DNA from: an uncultured Verrucomicrobiales bacterium
Lineage (GTDB): Bacteria; Verrucomicrobiota; Verrucomicrobiia; Verrucomicrobiales; Akkermansiaceae
Direction of reading: 5' to 3'
Length of the DNA stretch: 46,941 nucleotides
NCBI GenBank assembly: GCA_937905985.1
Contig: CALCWC010000031.1
Span: forward strand, 1-46,941
Positions 24,425 through 32,690 of this stretch are shown one piece after another. Position 1 is the first letter of the stretch. The number at the start of each line of letters is the position of its first letter. Under the pieces are notes generated by a model. The model saw only the letters and a program-made list of their open reading frames with translations, did no database searches and was not told the DNA's origin. A program made the translations under genes and the position numbers.

Positions 24425-25165
24425 ATGAAGCGCATCATCGTGAGCTGGTGGGCGGTGCCGTTGTTGGGCGTGGCGGTGCTGCTGAGCAACGCGTGCGGCC
24501 TGTGCCGCGCGGGCGGAGCCGTGTGGTTTGTGCTGTGTGTGTTGTTGGGGCTCATGCTGGTTCCGGTGTGGCTGGCGGTGGTGGTGCTGATGCGGCGGAA
24601 ATGGCAGATCACGCGTGTGTGGCGCCATGTGCTGGCCGGTGGCGCGGCAGAGGCGCTGCACCTTGTCTGGTGCGTGGCCATGGTGCTGCTGTACTCTGCG
24701 GTGGTGCTTTCCGAACCCGTGGCGCGCGATACCTTTGCGGATGGCTTGCAGGTGCCGCAGGGCGTGGATTTCCGTCTGCCGCAGGAGGCTTCTCCCGCCG
24801 CCGCCGCCCCCTGCATCCGCGTATCAGGCAAGGGTGGTGTCTATGATGTGCTGCTGCGCCTGCCGCAGGATGCCAGCACCGATGGCGCGTTCTTGGTGCG
24901 CGCGCTGGAGTACACGTCGGGCCGGGCCATGGAAACCGACCCCATGGTGCACCGCGTTTCTGCCGCGGATCGCGCGGCCGCCAGGGACGGCGTCATCGAG
25001 ATTGCTTTCCCGCACATCCGCGTGTACAGCGGGGACGAGGGACAGTTCTACGGCTCGCGCTGGCAAATCATTTTCCTGCCCGACCGCGGAGAGCCTGAGC
25101 AGGTGAGCGAGGAGTTGTACCTCATGGAGGGAATATCCTTGAATTTCAATGGTTCTTCGTGCTAG
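24425..25165 (+). CDS. Membrane-anchored protein, local paralogous family (member 1)
   Basis: A 246-aa protein of no known family. Three TM helices lie in residues 1-100, followed by an extracytoplasmic domain. The domain begins VPQGVDFRLP and contains YDVLLRLPQDAS, FLVRALEYTSG, IRVYSGDEGQFYGSRWQ and ends ELYLMEGISL. The same string of motifs occurs in the two larger tandem proteins at 39309-40532 and 40579-41874 (VPEGVDFEVP, LTLWLPKDAR, IRAFEYNTG, VYTGDWGQYYGSRWQ, EQLFLMQGW), so the three share one domain. This member lacks their ~200-residue middle part. It is divergent from mcsA. Function unknown. Confidence 0.85.
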   Translation: MKRIIVSWWAVPLLGVAVLLSNACGLCRAGGAVWFVLCVLLGLMLVPVWLAVVVLMRRKWQITRVWRHVLAGGAAEALHLVWCVAMVLLYSAVVLSEPVARDTFADGLQVPQGVDFRLPQEASPAAAAPCIRVSGKGGVYDVLLRLPQDASTDGAFLVRALEYTSGRAMETDPMVHRVSAADRAAARDGVIEIAFPHIRVYSGDEGQFYGSRWQIIFLPDRGEPEQVSEELYLMEGISLNFNGSSC

Positions 25166-25168
25166 TAT
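25139..25168 (+). promoter_or_regulatory. Promoter of SUFU-domain gene, leaderless type
   Basis: TTGAAT (25139-25144), 18-bp spacer, TAGTAT (25163-25168), overlapping the end of the preceding gene; 7 nt to the ATG at 25176. This favours 25176 over the upstream ATG at 25149 as the start. Confidence 0.5.
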
Positions 25169-25175
25169 CCCGATT

Positions 25176-26024
25176 ATGAGCGCTTTGCCTGATTTCCTCT
25201 CCCAATGGTTTAGCGAGCCCCGGCACCTTGTCCAGGTTTTGTTTGTGGTGGCTCTGCTGGTTTTCTGCCTGGTGAAGTTTATCCGGTGGCGGCGGCGGGG
25301 CGCGGCGGTGGAGTGGTACACGGCGGAGGAGATTAGCCGCTTCTCTGATGCGGCGGAGAAGGCCTTGGGCAAGAGTTCCAACATTTTCGTCGAGAAGGAG
25401 TCGCCGGATATCCGCGTGGACATCCTGATGATACCGCCCGGGGAGCACTGCCCGTTCTACACGCTGTGTACCATGGGCGTGGGGGCGCACCGCATGACGG
25501 TGCCGCCCACGGACGACATGGAGCTGCAGATAGATGGTGGAACGGTGGATTTGCGGCCGCTGGTGTTCCCCGGGTGGGACCGTGTGGAGCTGATGATGTA
25601 CCTGCCTGCGGATTGGGTTCCCCTGTGGATGGAGGAGGGCGCGACCGAGGAGGAGATAGAGCGCAGCTATTGGCCTATCCTCTGGATGAAGAATTTTGCG
25701 CGTGGCATGGTTGCCATGGACTGGTGGTACGCCTTCAGCCACACGGTGAACCCCGAGGTGAAACTTGGGGATTTCTCAGCCTTTCTCCTGGCCTCTCCCC
25801 TGCCGGATTGCACCAAGCCCGGTTTCACCCTGACGGTGGGAGACAAGAATGTGAGCGTGCTGCAGCTGGTGCCGATTACGGAAAGCGAGTATGAGTCTGC
25901 CCGGAAAGGCGATCCCAACACATGGGTGAAGGAGTTCCTGCCCGGCACGCCGGAGGAGATGCGGGAGTTCCTGGCGGAGCGTGTGCAGCGCATGGGCGTG
26001 GTGCCCCGCAAGCCCAAGCCCTGA
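25176..26024 (+). CDS. SUFU-domain protein with N-terminal membrane anchor
   Basis: A 282-aa protein. Residues about 15-40 form one TM helix (VLFVVALLVFCLVKFI), followed by an Arg-rich stop. The rest matches the bacterial suppressor-of-fused (SUFU) domain: SPDIRVDILMIPPGEHCPFYTL, with CTMGVGAHRMTVPP and VELMMYLPADW, then FLLASPLP and LQLVPITESEYE. Bacterial SUFU proteins are often immunity proteins or stand-alone proteins of unknown role. An ATG at 25149 would add nine residues and overlap the preceding gene by 17 bp. It converges on the gene ending at 26035, with only 10 bp between. Confidence 0.85.
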   Translation: MSALPDFLSQWFSEPRHLVQVLFVVALLVFCLVKFIRWRRRGAAVEWYTAEEISRFSDAAEKALGKSSNIFVEKESPDIRVDILMIPPGEHCPFYTLCTMGVGAHRMTVPPTDDMELQIDGGTVDLRPLVFPGWDRVELMMYLPADWVPLWMEEGATEEEIERSYWPILWMKNFARGMVAMDWWYAFSHTVNPEVKLGDFSAFLLASPLPDCTKPGFTLTVGDKNVSVLQLVPITESEYESARKGDPNTWVKEFLPGTPEEMREFLAERVQRMGVVPRKPKP

Positions 26025-26034
26025 GCCCGCCGCT

Positions 26035-26700
26035 TTACGGCAGGATTTCCATGTAGGCGTCAAAATCCTGCGGTTCGCCCAAGATGGGGGTGAAGAGCAG
26101 GGGCCGCAGCGCCTCCACAGCGGTGTGGGGTGCCACGGTGAGGGTGTTGCCGTTGTACCAGAGCAGCACGTTCGGGATGTTCGGCTCGCGGCGGCGGATG
26201 ATGCGCTCCGCGTTCTCCGCGCTGATGGGGGCTTCTGCCAGCAGCCGGCGCATGGAGGGCACTCCCAGCGAGCAGTCCAGCATGCGGATGCGCCCCGCCG
26301 CCACCCATTGCTCGCCGCTGAAGAAGAACTGCAGCTCGATGTTGGCATCGGCCAGATGCCCTTCCTGCTCGTCGGACCAGCCCCAATCGTAATCCCATTG
26401 GGCGAGGCGCCGCAGGCGGTAGCGCAGCAGGGTGGCGGGCACATGCGCGGGCAATGTGGCGGGTGCGGGGTTGGCGTAGGCTTCCTGTTCCAGCGGGGAG
26501 GGCTTGCGAGGGGTGGCGGCCTCTGCCGCGCGGCGTGCATGCTGCATGACGTGGTTGGAGACGTATGCCAGTGCGGCGATGCCCAGCACAATCCAGCCGA
26601 GCGAGCGCATGGCCAAATCATGCCGGCCCATGATGAAGCATCCCGCCGCCGTGGCCAACGCCACGCCCAGCACCGCGTACTTTGCCGTTCGGGGATTCAC
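26035..26700 (-). CDS. Hypothetical membrane protein
   Basis: A 221-aa protein starting with GTG at 26700, 11 bp after the ybaK stop, so probably the last gene of that operon. Two TM helices at residues 7-27 and 32-52 are followed by a Pro/Ala-rich linker and a soluble domain with WDYDWGWSDEQEGHLADANI. Its end (VLLWYNGNTLTVAPH) has no recognisable motif. The 'WYNG...LTV' and 'FFFSGEQWVAAG' strands suggest a small beta domain. I do not recognise a family. Confidence 0.8.
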   Translation of the reverse strand: MNPRTAKYAVLGVALATAAGCFIMGRHDLAMRSLGWIVLGIAALAYVSNHVMQHARRAAEAATPRKPSPLEQEAYANPAPATLPAHVPATLLRYRLRRLAQWDYDWGWSDEQEGHLADANIELQFFFSGEQWVAAGRIRMLDCSLGVPSMRRLLAEAPISAENAERIIRRREPNIPNVLLWYNGNTLTVAPHTAVEALRPLLFTPILGEPQDFDAYMEILP

Positions 26701-26711
26701 GCTGCGCCGTG

Positions 26712-27203
26712 TTAGTTGTGGATGAGCCCGGTGGTGATGTCCGCCAGCTCGTAGCGCACCACTGTGGCAAGGTCTTTCAGCCCCACCTGCACCTGCAGGC
26801 CGATGCGGCCGCCGGAGAAGATGATGGAGTCGAACTGGGCCGCGGTGGCATCGATGGTGGTGCGGAACGCCTTTTTCATGCCGATGGGGGAGCAGCCGCC
26901 GTGGATGTAGCCTGTGAGCCCCAGCAGGTCCTTCTGCTTGAGCATCTCCAGTGATTTCTCCCCCACGGCCTTGGCCGCCTTTTTCAGGTCTAGCCCGGCA
27001 CCCACGGGGATGACGAAAACGTAGTGCTGCCCGCTGCGTCCCGTGGTCACGAGCGTCTTGAACACTTGTGCCGGATTCTGCCCCAGGATGGCCGCCACTT
27101 CCAGTCCGGTGATGGCTCCCTCGCTCTCGTACGCATACGCCTGGAAATCAATCTTGCGCTGCTCCAGGGTGCGTACCACGTTGGTCTTTTCGCTCGCCTT
27201 CAT
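26712..27203 (-). CDS. ybaK: YbaK/EbsC-type Cys-tRNA(Pro) deacylase
   Basis: A 163-aa single-domain trans-editing enzyme that hydrolyses mischarged Cys-tRNA(Pro). Family motifs are present: the catalytic-type Lys in QVFKTLVT (about residue 49), FVIPVGAGLDLKKAAKA, the GYIHGGCSPIGMKK loop and a FSGGRIGLQV strand. The length is standard. The ATG lies 4 bp after the copA stop. Confidence 0.95.
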   Translation of the reverse strand: MKASEKTNVVRTLEQRKIDFQAYAYESEGAITGLEVAAILGQNPAQVFKTLVTTGRSGQHYVFVIPVGAGLDLKKAAKAVGEKSLEMLKQKDLLGLTGYIHGGCSPIGMKKAFRTTIDATAAQFDSIIFSGGRIGLQVQVGLKDLATVVRYELADITTGLIHN

Positions 27204-27207
27204 GGGG

Positions 27208-29406
27208 TTAGTAGCCCTCGTTGCTCACCACTTTGGGCAGGCCGTCGTCGCTCGTGTTGTGGTCCGAGCCGCGCAGCCGCAGGGCGGAGAGCACCACGCA
27301 CAGGCTGCTGGCGCACATGCATGCCGCGGCGAACGCCGGCGTGGGTGTCCAGTGGAAGAGCGGGTAGAATGCGCCCGCCGCCAGCGGAATGGCCACAATA
27401 TTGTATCCCGCCGCCCATATGAGGTTGTTCTTGATGTTGTCCGTCAGCTTGCGGCTCAGCTTCAGTGCATCCGTTGCGTTGATGAGGTCGTCGTATGCCA
27501 GGATGATGTCTGCGCTGTTGAGCGCGGCGTCCGTGCCCATGCCCACCGTCATGGAGACATCTGCCGCGGCGAGGGCGGGGGCGTCATTGAAGCCGTCGCC
27601 CACCATCATCACCTTCTCGCCGGCGGCTTGCAGCTCCTTCACCAGCTCTACCTTGCGCTGGGGCGGCATCTCCCACCTAGCATCATCAATGCCGCACTGA
27701 CGCGCCACCGCGGCGGCAGTGCGTTCGCAATCTCCCGTCACCATGATGGTTCGCAAGCCCAGGTGCCGCAGTTCCTTGACGGCCTCTGTGCTGGATTCGC
27801 GCAGGGTGTCCGCCACGGCAATCATGCCGCAGAGGGTGCCGTTGCGGGCTACATAGAGGGGGCTGGCAGCGTTGGGGATGTTCCAAAGGTCCACGGTGGC
27901 GGTGTCGATGCCCAGTTCTTTCATGAAGCTGATGCTGCCGGCGGCGCAGGGCTGCCCGTTCACCACGCCCTGCACGCCGCGGCCCGGCGCGTTCTTGATG
28001 TCTTGGGCGCGGAAGGGATTGGGCTCATCCGCTGGCAGCGCGGCACAAACCGCGGCGGCATAGGGGTGGTTGCAGCTTCCCTCCAGCGCGGATGCCAGCT
28101 GCAGCAGCTCCTTGTCGGAAATACCCACGGGGCGTGTGGCGACCACCTGTGGCCGCCCCCGTGTGAGCGTGCCGGTTTTGTCCAGCACGGCCACGGTGGC
28201 GCGCCAGGCGGTTTCCATGGCGTGTCCGTTGCGGAAGATGATGCCCTCTCGTGCGGCGCGCCCCGCCGCTGCCATGACAGCTATCGGTGTGGCAAGACCC
28301 AGCGCGCACGGGCAGGAGATGACCAGCACGGAAATGCCGCGCCGCAGGGCGAATGACACGTCGCCCGTGCAGATGCTCCACACGAGAATGGTGACGACGG
28401 CAACCAGAATGGCAGCTGGCACAAACCATGCGGCCAGCTTGTCAGCCAGGCGGGCAAGGGAGGGCTTGGTGATTTCAGCCTCGCCAACCAGGTGAATGAG
28501 GCGAGAGATGGCGGATTGGGAAGGAGCGGTGGCGGCAGTGATGGTGAGCGGACCGGAGCCGTTGACCGTGCCTGCGAACACCTTGGAGCCTGCTTCTTTG
28601 ATGAGGGGCGTGCTCTCTCCCGTGAAAGTGGACTCGTCAATTTCGGAAACGCCCTCCAGCACGGTGCCGTCTGCGGGAACCAGCGCCCCGGGTTTCACCA
28701 GCAGGGTGTCGCCGGGCATGATTTGGGCGGCCGGTATGCTCTCCTGTACGCCGTTCCTCAGAATGGCGGCGGATGTGGGCATGCGGCGGCGCAGTGCCGC
28801 CAGGGCGTCACCGGCGCCGGCGGTGCAGCGCGATTCCAACCAAAGGCCGAAGGAGACGATGGTGAGAATCATGGCGGCGCTGTCGGCGTAGGCGTGCCCG
28901 GAGTGGAGGTGCACCACGTCTGCAATGCTGTAAATGGTGGCGGTGACGGCACCGAGTGCCACCAGGGTGTCCATGTTGGGCGCGGCGTGCAGCAGGGCGC
29001 GCAGCCCGCGCGTGAAGTAGCCGTGGTTGAGAGCCACGATGGGAAGCAGCAGGCAGAGTTCCACCATCGGGTAGTCTTCCTCGCTGAACCAATGGTAGTG
29101 CAGCGCCAGCAGCGGTATCAGGATGATGGCGGATACAACCCAGGGCAGGCAGGATGGCTTGGCTGCCTGAGCCGCAGGTGCTGTGGGTTCCCTCAGTTCT
29201 GCGTGGAATCCCGCGCGCTCCACCGCTGCCGCAATGTCCTCCGCGCTGGCCTTCTCGGCGTCATGGCGCACGCGCATCAGCCCGGCCACGGGGTTGACTT
29301 CAGCGCGGGACACGCCGTCAAGCTTGGTGACGGCGGTTTCCACGCGGGCGGCACAGGCCGCGCAGTGCAAGCCGTCCAACACGAAAATATGCTGCACTTC
29401 CTCCAT
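27208..29406 (-). CDS. copA: Copper-exporting P1B-type ATPase
   Basis: A 732-aa Cu(+) efflux pump. It has one N-terminal HMA metal-binding domain (LHCAACAARVE, residues 13-23), eight predicted TM helices, the transmembrane metal site CPCALGLATP that marks P1B-1 copper pumps, the phosphorylation loop DKTGTLTRG and the hinge MVGDGFNDAPALAAADVSM. All catalytic residues are intact. No CopZ or CueR gene is adjacent. It sits between an ankyrin protein (3 bp upstream) and ybaK (4 bp downstream), so expression is likely tied to the whole run rather than to copper alone. Confidence 0.96.
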   Translation of the reverse strand: MEEVQHIFVLDGLHCAACAARVETAVTKLDGVSRAEVNPVAGLMRVRHDAEKASAEDIAAAVERAGFHAELREPTAPAAQAAKPSCLPWVVSAIILIPLLALHYHWFSEEDYPMVELCLLLPIVALNHGYFTRGLRALLHAAPNMDTLVALGAVTATIYSIADVVHLHSGHAYADSAAMILTIVSFGLWLESRCTAGAGDALAALRRRMPTSAAILRNGVQESIPAAQIMPGDTLLVKPGALVPADGTVLEGVSEIDESTFTGESTPLIKEAGSKVFAGTVNGSGPLTITAATAPSQSAISRLIHLVGEAEITKPSLARLADKLAAWFVPAAILVAVVTILVWSICTGDVSFALRRGISVLVISCPCALGLATPIAVMAAAGRAAREGIIFRNGHAMETAWRATVAVLDKTGTLTRGRPQVVATRPVGISDKELLQLASALEGSCNHPYAAAVCAALPADEPNPFRAQDIKNAPGRGVQGVVNGQPCAAGSISFMKELGIDTATVDLWNIPNAASPLYVARNGTLCGMIAVADTLRESSTEAVKELRHLGLRTIMVTGDCERTAAAVARQCGIDDARWEMPPQRKVELVKELQAAGEKVMMVGDGFNDAPALAAADVSMTVGMGTDAALNSADIILAYDDLINATDALKLSRKLTDNIKNNLIWAAGYNIVAIPLAAGAFYPLFHWTPTPAFAAACMCASSLCVVLSALRLRGSDHNTSDDGLPKVVSNEGY

Positions 29407-29409
29407 CGT

Positions 29410-30261
29410 TTACTGTTTGTCGTCGTTGTCCTGCGGGGCGAGCAGCTGCTCCACCTCCTCGCTACGGGTCATGGAAGCAGCGTCGCGGCCGTCTTGCGGG
29501 TTCTTGTATGCCGGGTTGGCGCCGTGCTTGAGCAGCAGCTTCACCATGGGCACGTCCTCGTTGAGGGCGGCATGCATGAGCGGGGTGTTGCCGTCTGCGT
29601 CTGTCATGTCCGCGGTGGCTCCGCGCTCCAGCAGCAGCTCCGCCGCCTTGAGCTTGCCGTTCACTGCGGCGGCGTGCAGCGCGGTGGTGCCGTTGCAGGT
29701 GGCGTCTCCCCGCACAGCGGAATCCAGCAGCAGGCGCAGGGGGTCCAGCTGGCCGCATTCAGCCGCCGTTTGAAGTGCCGTTTGGAAATCATCCGCATGT
29801 GCCGCGGCATTCGGTTGGGAAAGTGAACGCCGCAGCACATCCGTGCGGCCCGTCTTGGCTGCCAGCTGCAGCAGGCTCTCTCCGTTTTCCGAGCGCGCCA
29901 GGAAGGCGTACTCCGCATCGTCTGCGGGCCAGGCGTCCACCATGGCGCGCAGGGCTGCGGCGTCCTCTCGCGCCGCCTCGTCCCCATGGGTGGTGAGAAC
30001 CCAGGCTCCGCATCCCAGGATGAGGAAGAAGACGGCCCACACCGCCAGCATGGGCGAGCCGGAGCGGTGCGTGAGCGCGCGGGAGACGGCCAGCACGCCG
30101 TTGACCAGCACCCCCACCGCGCAGAGGGTCATCACCCATGCCGCCACACTCGCGGCGGTGGCTTCCCCTGCATCTGCGGAGCAGCGCACATGCACCGCCA
30201 ACATGATGATGGCGGCCAGCAGAAGTACGGGATTGGCAAAGGATTTCACGCTGCGCATCAT
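29410..30261 (-). CDS. Membrane-anchored ankyrin-repeat protein
   Basis: A 283-aa protein. Start at the ATG at 30261 (MMRSVKSFANPVLLL); a second ATG at 30258 is equally possible, and upstream frames begin only with TTG inside the preceding gene's end. Three TM helices lie in residues about 8-105 (LLLAAIIMLAVHV, AAWVMTLCAVGVLVNGVLAV, LAVWAVFFLILGCGAWVL). Residues about 130-270 form four to five ankyrin repeats (SLLQLAAKTGRTDV, TALQTAAECG, TALHAAAVNG, TPLMHAALNED). It is located between the sialate esterase and copA genes. The repeats should bind a protein; which one is unknown. Confidence 0.88.
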   Translation of the reverse strand: MMRSVKSFANPVLLLAAIIMLAVHVRCSADAGEATAASVAAWVMTLCAVGVLVNGVLAVSRALTHRSGSPMLAVWAVFFLILGCGAWVLTTHGDEAAREDAAALRAMVDAWPADDAEYAFLARSENGESLLQLAAKTGRTDVLRRSLSQPNAAAHADDFQTALQTAAECGQLDPLRLLLDSAVRGDATCNGTTALHAAAVNGKLKAAELLLERGATADMTDADGNTPLMHAALNEDVPMVKLLLKHGANPAYKNPQDGRDAASMTRSEEVEQLLAPQDNDDKQ

Positions 30262-30286
30262 ACCAAACCCCCGCGCGCGTGACAAG

Positions 30287-31777
30287 TCATTTCAGCTTGG
30301 CGCGGAAGGGCATGGCGGGCAGGTTGTGGCGGTTCACCAGGTTGGGTTCTGCATACACGGCCCAGTTGTAGCGAACCTCCACGGGCTCGTCCACGAAATC
30401 GGCGGTCAGCTTGACGGTCTTGCCCTTCACCACGGCCGTTGCGGGGGAAAACTGGCCGTCGCGCCCTGCCAGCTCGAATCCGCGCACGGGCTTGCCGTCG
30501 GAGCTGCGCAGGCCGTCCGCATGGGAGAAGGTGATGAAGACGTCCTCCTCGTCCACACGGGCTTTCTGGAATTCCGGGCTGCGGGAGGGAACATTCTTGC
30601 GGTAGACATCCGCGAGCGCGCGGTTGGCGAGACGCTCCGCGACCTGGTCCTTGTGGGGCGGGTGGACGTTGGCGTTGGTGGTACCGAGGTCGATGGTGCA
30701 GATGCAAGCCACGCCTGGCAGGGAGTTTGCCACCTTGGCCTGGAGTTCGCGGAACTCCGGCCAGAACGCGCGCAGTTCAGAGGAATCGTTGATGCGCGGC
30801 AGCTGCACCATGAGGAAGGGCAGGTTCTCCTTGGGTGAGGCGGAAACATCTCGCCATCCCTTGATAAGCTCTGTGAGCAGCTTTTCGGATTGCCCGGCAT
30901 CGGGGATTTCCGCATCCGCCTCGCCCTGGTACCAAACCACGCCCGCCACGTTCATCTTCAGCCAGGGCTCCACGCCCGTGCGGAAGAGGTAGCCGGGCTG
31001 GAACGGGTGGGCGTTCGCGAGGTGCTGCTCCCCCAGGTTGCCCTCCACGCATTCCTTGTGCCACGGCGTGATGAACGGGCTCTGGCGCCAAGAGCTGTCC
31101 AGCACCTCGCCGTATTCCTGGCGCAGCTTCTGCTCCGGCACCCAGCAAATCATCTCGGACCCGCCCAGGGCGGCGTCGATGATGCCCACGGGCACGCCGA
31201 GCGCCTTCTGCAGGCGGCTGGCGAAAAGGTAGCCCACAGCGGATGCCCGGGTGATGCTCTTGGGGTTGCTCACCGCCCATTGCCCCTCGAACATGCGGCC
31301 TTCCTCCAGCAGCTTCAACTCGCTTTCAGGGAAGGGCTCCTTCCCCACGTACGGGCGGGGTTCGCTGTGCCGCACGCGCAGCAGCGGGTTGTTTGCCGCC
31401 GCCAGTATCTCCTTGGCGTTGTCCGTCTCGTCCACTCGGAAGAGCATGTTGGATTGCCCGGCGGCAATCCATACCTCCCCCACCAGCACATCCGTGATTT
31501 TCACGCGGTCCGCGCCTTGCTCCACGGTGAGGTCGCGCGGACGCGCGCTGGCCTGCATGGGCGGCAGCTCTGCCTGCCAGCGGTTCTTGTGGATGAACGC
31601 CTTGGCCCGCTTGCCGTTGAAGATGACCGTGATGTCCCGGTCCACGCGGGATGTGCTGCCCGCCACGATGATGGGCTTGCCCTGCTGCAGCACCATGTGG
31701 TCGGCATAGATGGGGTCAAGCGACACCTCCGCGCGCAAGAGCGAGCACGCGGCAAGGAGGATGAAAAGCGCCTTCAT
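30287..31777 (-). CDS. Sialate O-acetylesterase (SGNH hydrolase fold)
   Basis: A 496-aa secreted enzyme predicted to remove O-acetyl groups from sialic acids, a step that opens mucin glycans to sialidases. The signal peptide is MKALFILLAACSLLRA. The catalytic Ser is in the block I motif AAGQSNM (about residue 110), the oxyanion block is VVWYQGEADA (about 285), and the Asp-His pair lies in NVHPPHKDQ (about 372). It ends with a beta-sandwich (VRYNWAVYAEP). Length and layout match bacterial SIAE-type enzymes. Its ATG shares a base with the stop of the upstream lipoprotein gene (TGATG), so the two are translationally coupled. Confidence 0.92.
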   Translation of the reverse strand: MKALFILLAACSLLRAEVSLDPIYADHMVLQQGKPIIVAGSTSRVDRDITVIFNGKRAKAFIHKNRWQAELPPMQASARPRDLTVEQGADRVKITDVLVGEVWIAAGQSNMLFRVDETDNAKEILAAANNPLLRVRHSEPRPYVGKEPFPESELKLLEEGRMFEGQWAVSNPKSITRASAVGYLFASRLQKALGVPVGIIDAALGGSEMICWVPEQKLRQEYGEVLDSSWRQSPFITPWHKECVEGNLGEQHLANAHPFQPGYLFRTGVEPWLKMNVAGVVWYQGEADAEIPDAGQSEKLLTELIKGWRDVSASPKENLPFLMVQLPRINDSSELRAFWPEFRELQAKVANSLPGVACICTIDLGTTNANVHPPHKDQVAERLANRALADVYRKNVPSRSPEFQKARVDEEDVFITFSHADGLRSSDGKPVRGFELAGRDGQFSPATAVVKGKTVKLTADFVDEPVEVRYNWAVYAEPNLVNRHNLPAMPFRAKLK

Positions 31778-32565
31778 CAGGATTCAACGGGCGAGACGTA
31801 GAAGAGCTGGTTGTCCAGCCTCACCTCATAGCGCCCGCCCGGTACAATGGAGATGTTGAGCGTGCGGTTGGCGTAGTCCACAGGCGTGTTCACGCGGTAG
31901 CGGCGTATCTCCGGGGCGCCCGGCTGGTCCGGGTCGCGCACCACCACCACAATCGGCCACTTGATGGGATCTGCCTTGGTGAACGGCGTGTTCCAGGTCT
32001 TGTTGGGCGTCATGGGCCCGCAGGGGTAGATGGTGCCGGCGGAGTCCTGCGCCTCGATGAAGAGCTGGCCTGAGGTCTTGTTGGTGATGGACACGGTGTA
32101 GTCCAGCTGGCCGGAGGGGTGCGCGGGAGGCAGGCTGACCGTGGGCTTCTCCTGCACGGGCGGCAGCGCGGCGGGAGGCGCAGGCTGCTGCGGCTGCTCA
32201 ACGTATGCCGGAGCCGGGGGCTGCTGTTGGGGGGCGGGCTCCGGGATGTTCACCTGTTCACGGTGCTGCTGGTTGGCCCCGGGCGTGGGATCCAGGGCAG
32301 GGGGCTGGAATCCGGCATCCCCGCCGGGTACCTCTGCCTGGCGGTTGCGTGCGTATTCCGCCGCCTGGCGATCGAACGCCGCATCCGGGTCGGTATCCCT
32401 CGCGTCCGTGATGGCCTGTCCGGGCAGCGCCAGATAGCGCCCCAGCTTGTGCGTCTCTTTCAGGCGGGCGCGCGCGTCCGCCTGCGGGTCGAATTCCGTT
32501 ACGGTCTGCTGGCAGGCGGTCAGGGCCACGGCAACCAAGACGACAAGGAGCGGGGTTCTCATCAT
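31777..32565 (-). CDS. Putative lipoprotein with Pro-rich stalk
   Basis: A 262-aa protein starting at the ATG at 32565 (MMRTPLLVVLVAVALTAC); a second ATG at 32562 is possible. The lipobox LTAC places Cys18 as the lipid-bearing residue. Residues about 80-165 are a Pro/Gln/Ala-rich stalk (PAPQQQPPAPAYVEQPQQPA), and the last ~95 residues form a beta domain (VSITNKTSGQLFIEAQD, RYEVRLDNQLFYVSP). It is the first gene of the six-gene minus-strand run. No family recognised; a cell-envelope structural or binding role is likely. Confidence 0.85.
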   Translation of the reverse strand: MMRTPLLVVLVAVALTACQQTVTEFDPQADARARLKETHKLGRYLALPGQAITDARDTDPDAAFDRQAAEYARNRQAEVPGGDAGFQPPALDPTPGANQQHREQVNIPEPAPQQQPPAPAYVEQPQQPAPPAALPPVQEKPTVSLPPAHPSGQLDYTVSITNKTSGQLFIEAQDSAGTIYPCGPMTPNKTWNTPFTKADPIKWPIVVVVRDPDQPGAPEIRRYRVNTPVDYANRTLNISIVPGGRYEVRLDNQLFYVSPVES

Positions 32566-32575
32566 AACGCTTCCG

Positions 32576-32604
32576 ATTCTATAACAAATCCCGCCCCTTG
32601 GCAA
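32576..32604 (-). promoter_or_regulatory. Promoter of lipoprotein-siaE-copA run, near-leaderless
   Basis: Minus-strand TTGCCA (32599-32604), 17-bp spacer, TAGAAT (32576-32581); 10 nt to the ATG at 32565. Confidence 0.55.
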
Positions 32605-32651
32605 GGTTAGATGAAAGTCATGCAGGAAGCCTCCCCTGTTTGCTTTCAATC

Positions 32652-32680
32652 TGGACGTGCGGCTGTTCCTTCTGTATAAT
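32652..32680 (+). promoter_or_regulatory. Promoter of antiporter gene, near-leaderless
   Basis: TGGACG (32652-32657), 17-bp spacer, consensus TATAAT (32675-32680); 10 nt to the ATG at 32691. An in-frame ATG overlapping the -10 box (32679) would lie upstream of the transcript and is rejected. Confidence 0.55.
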
Positions 32681-32690
32681 GCCGCGCAAC

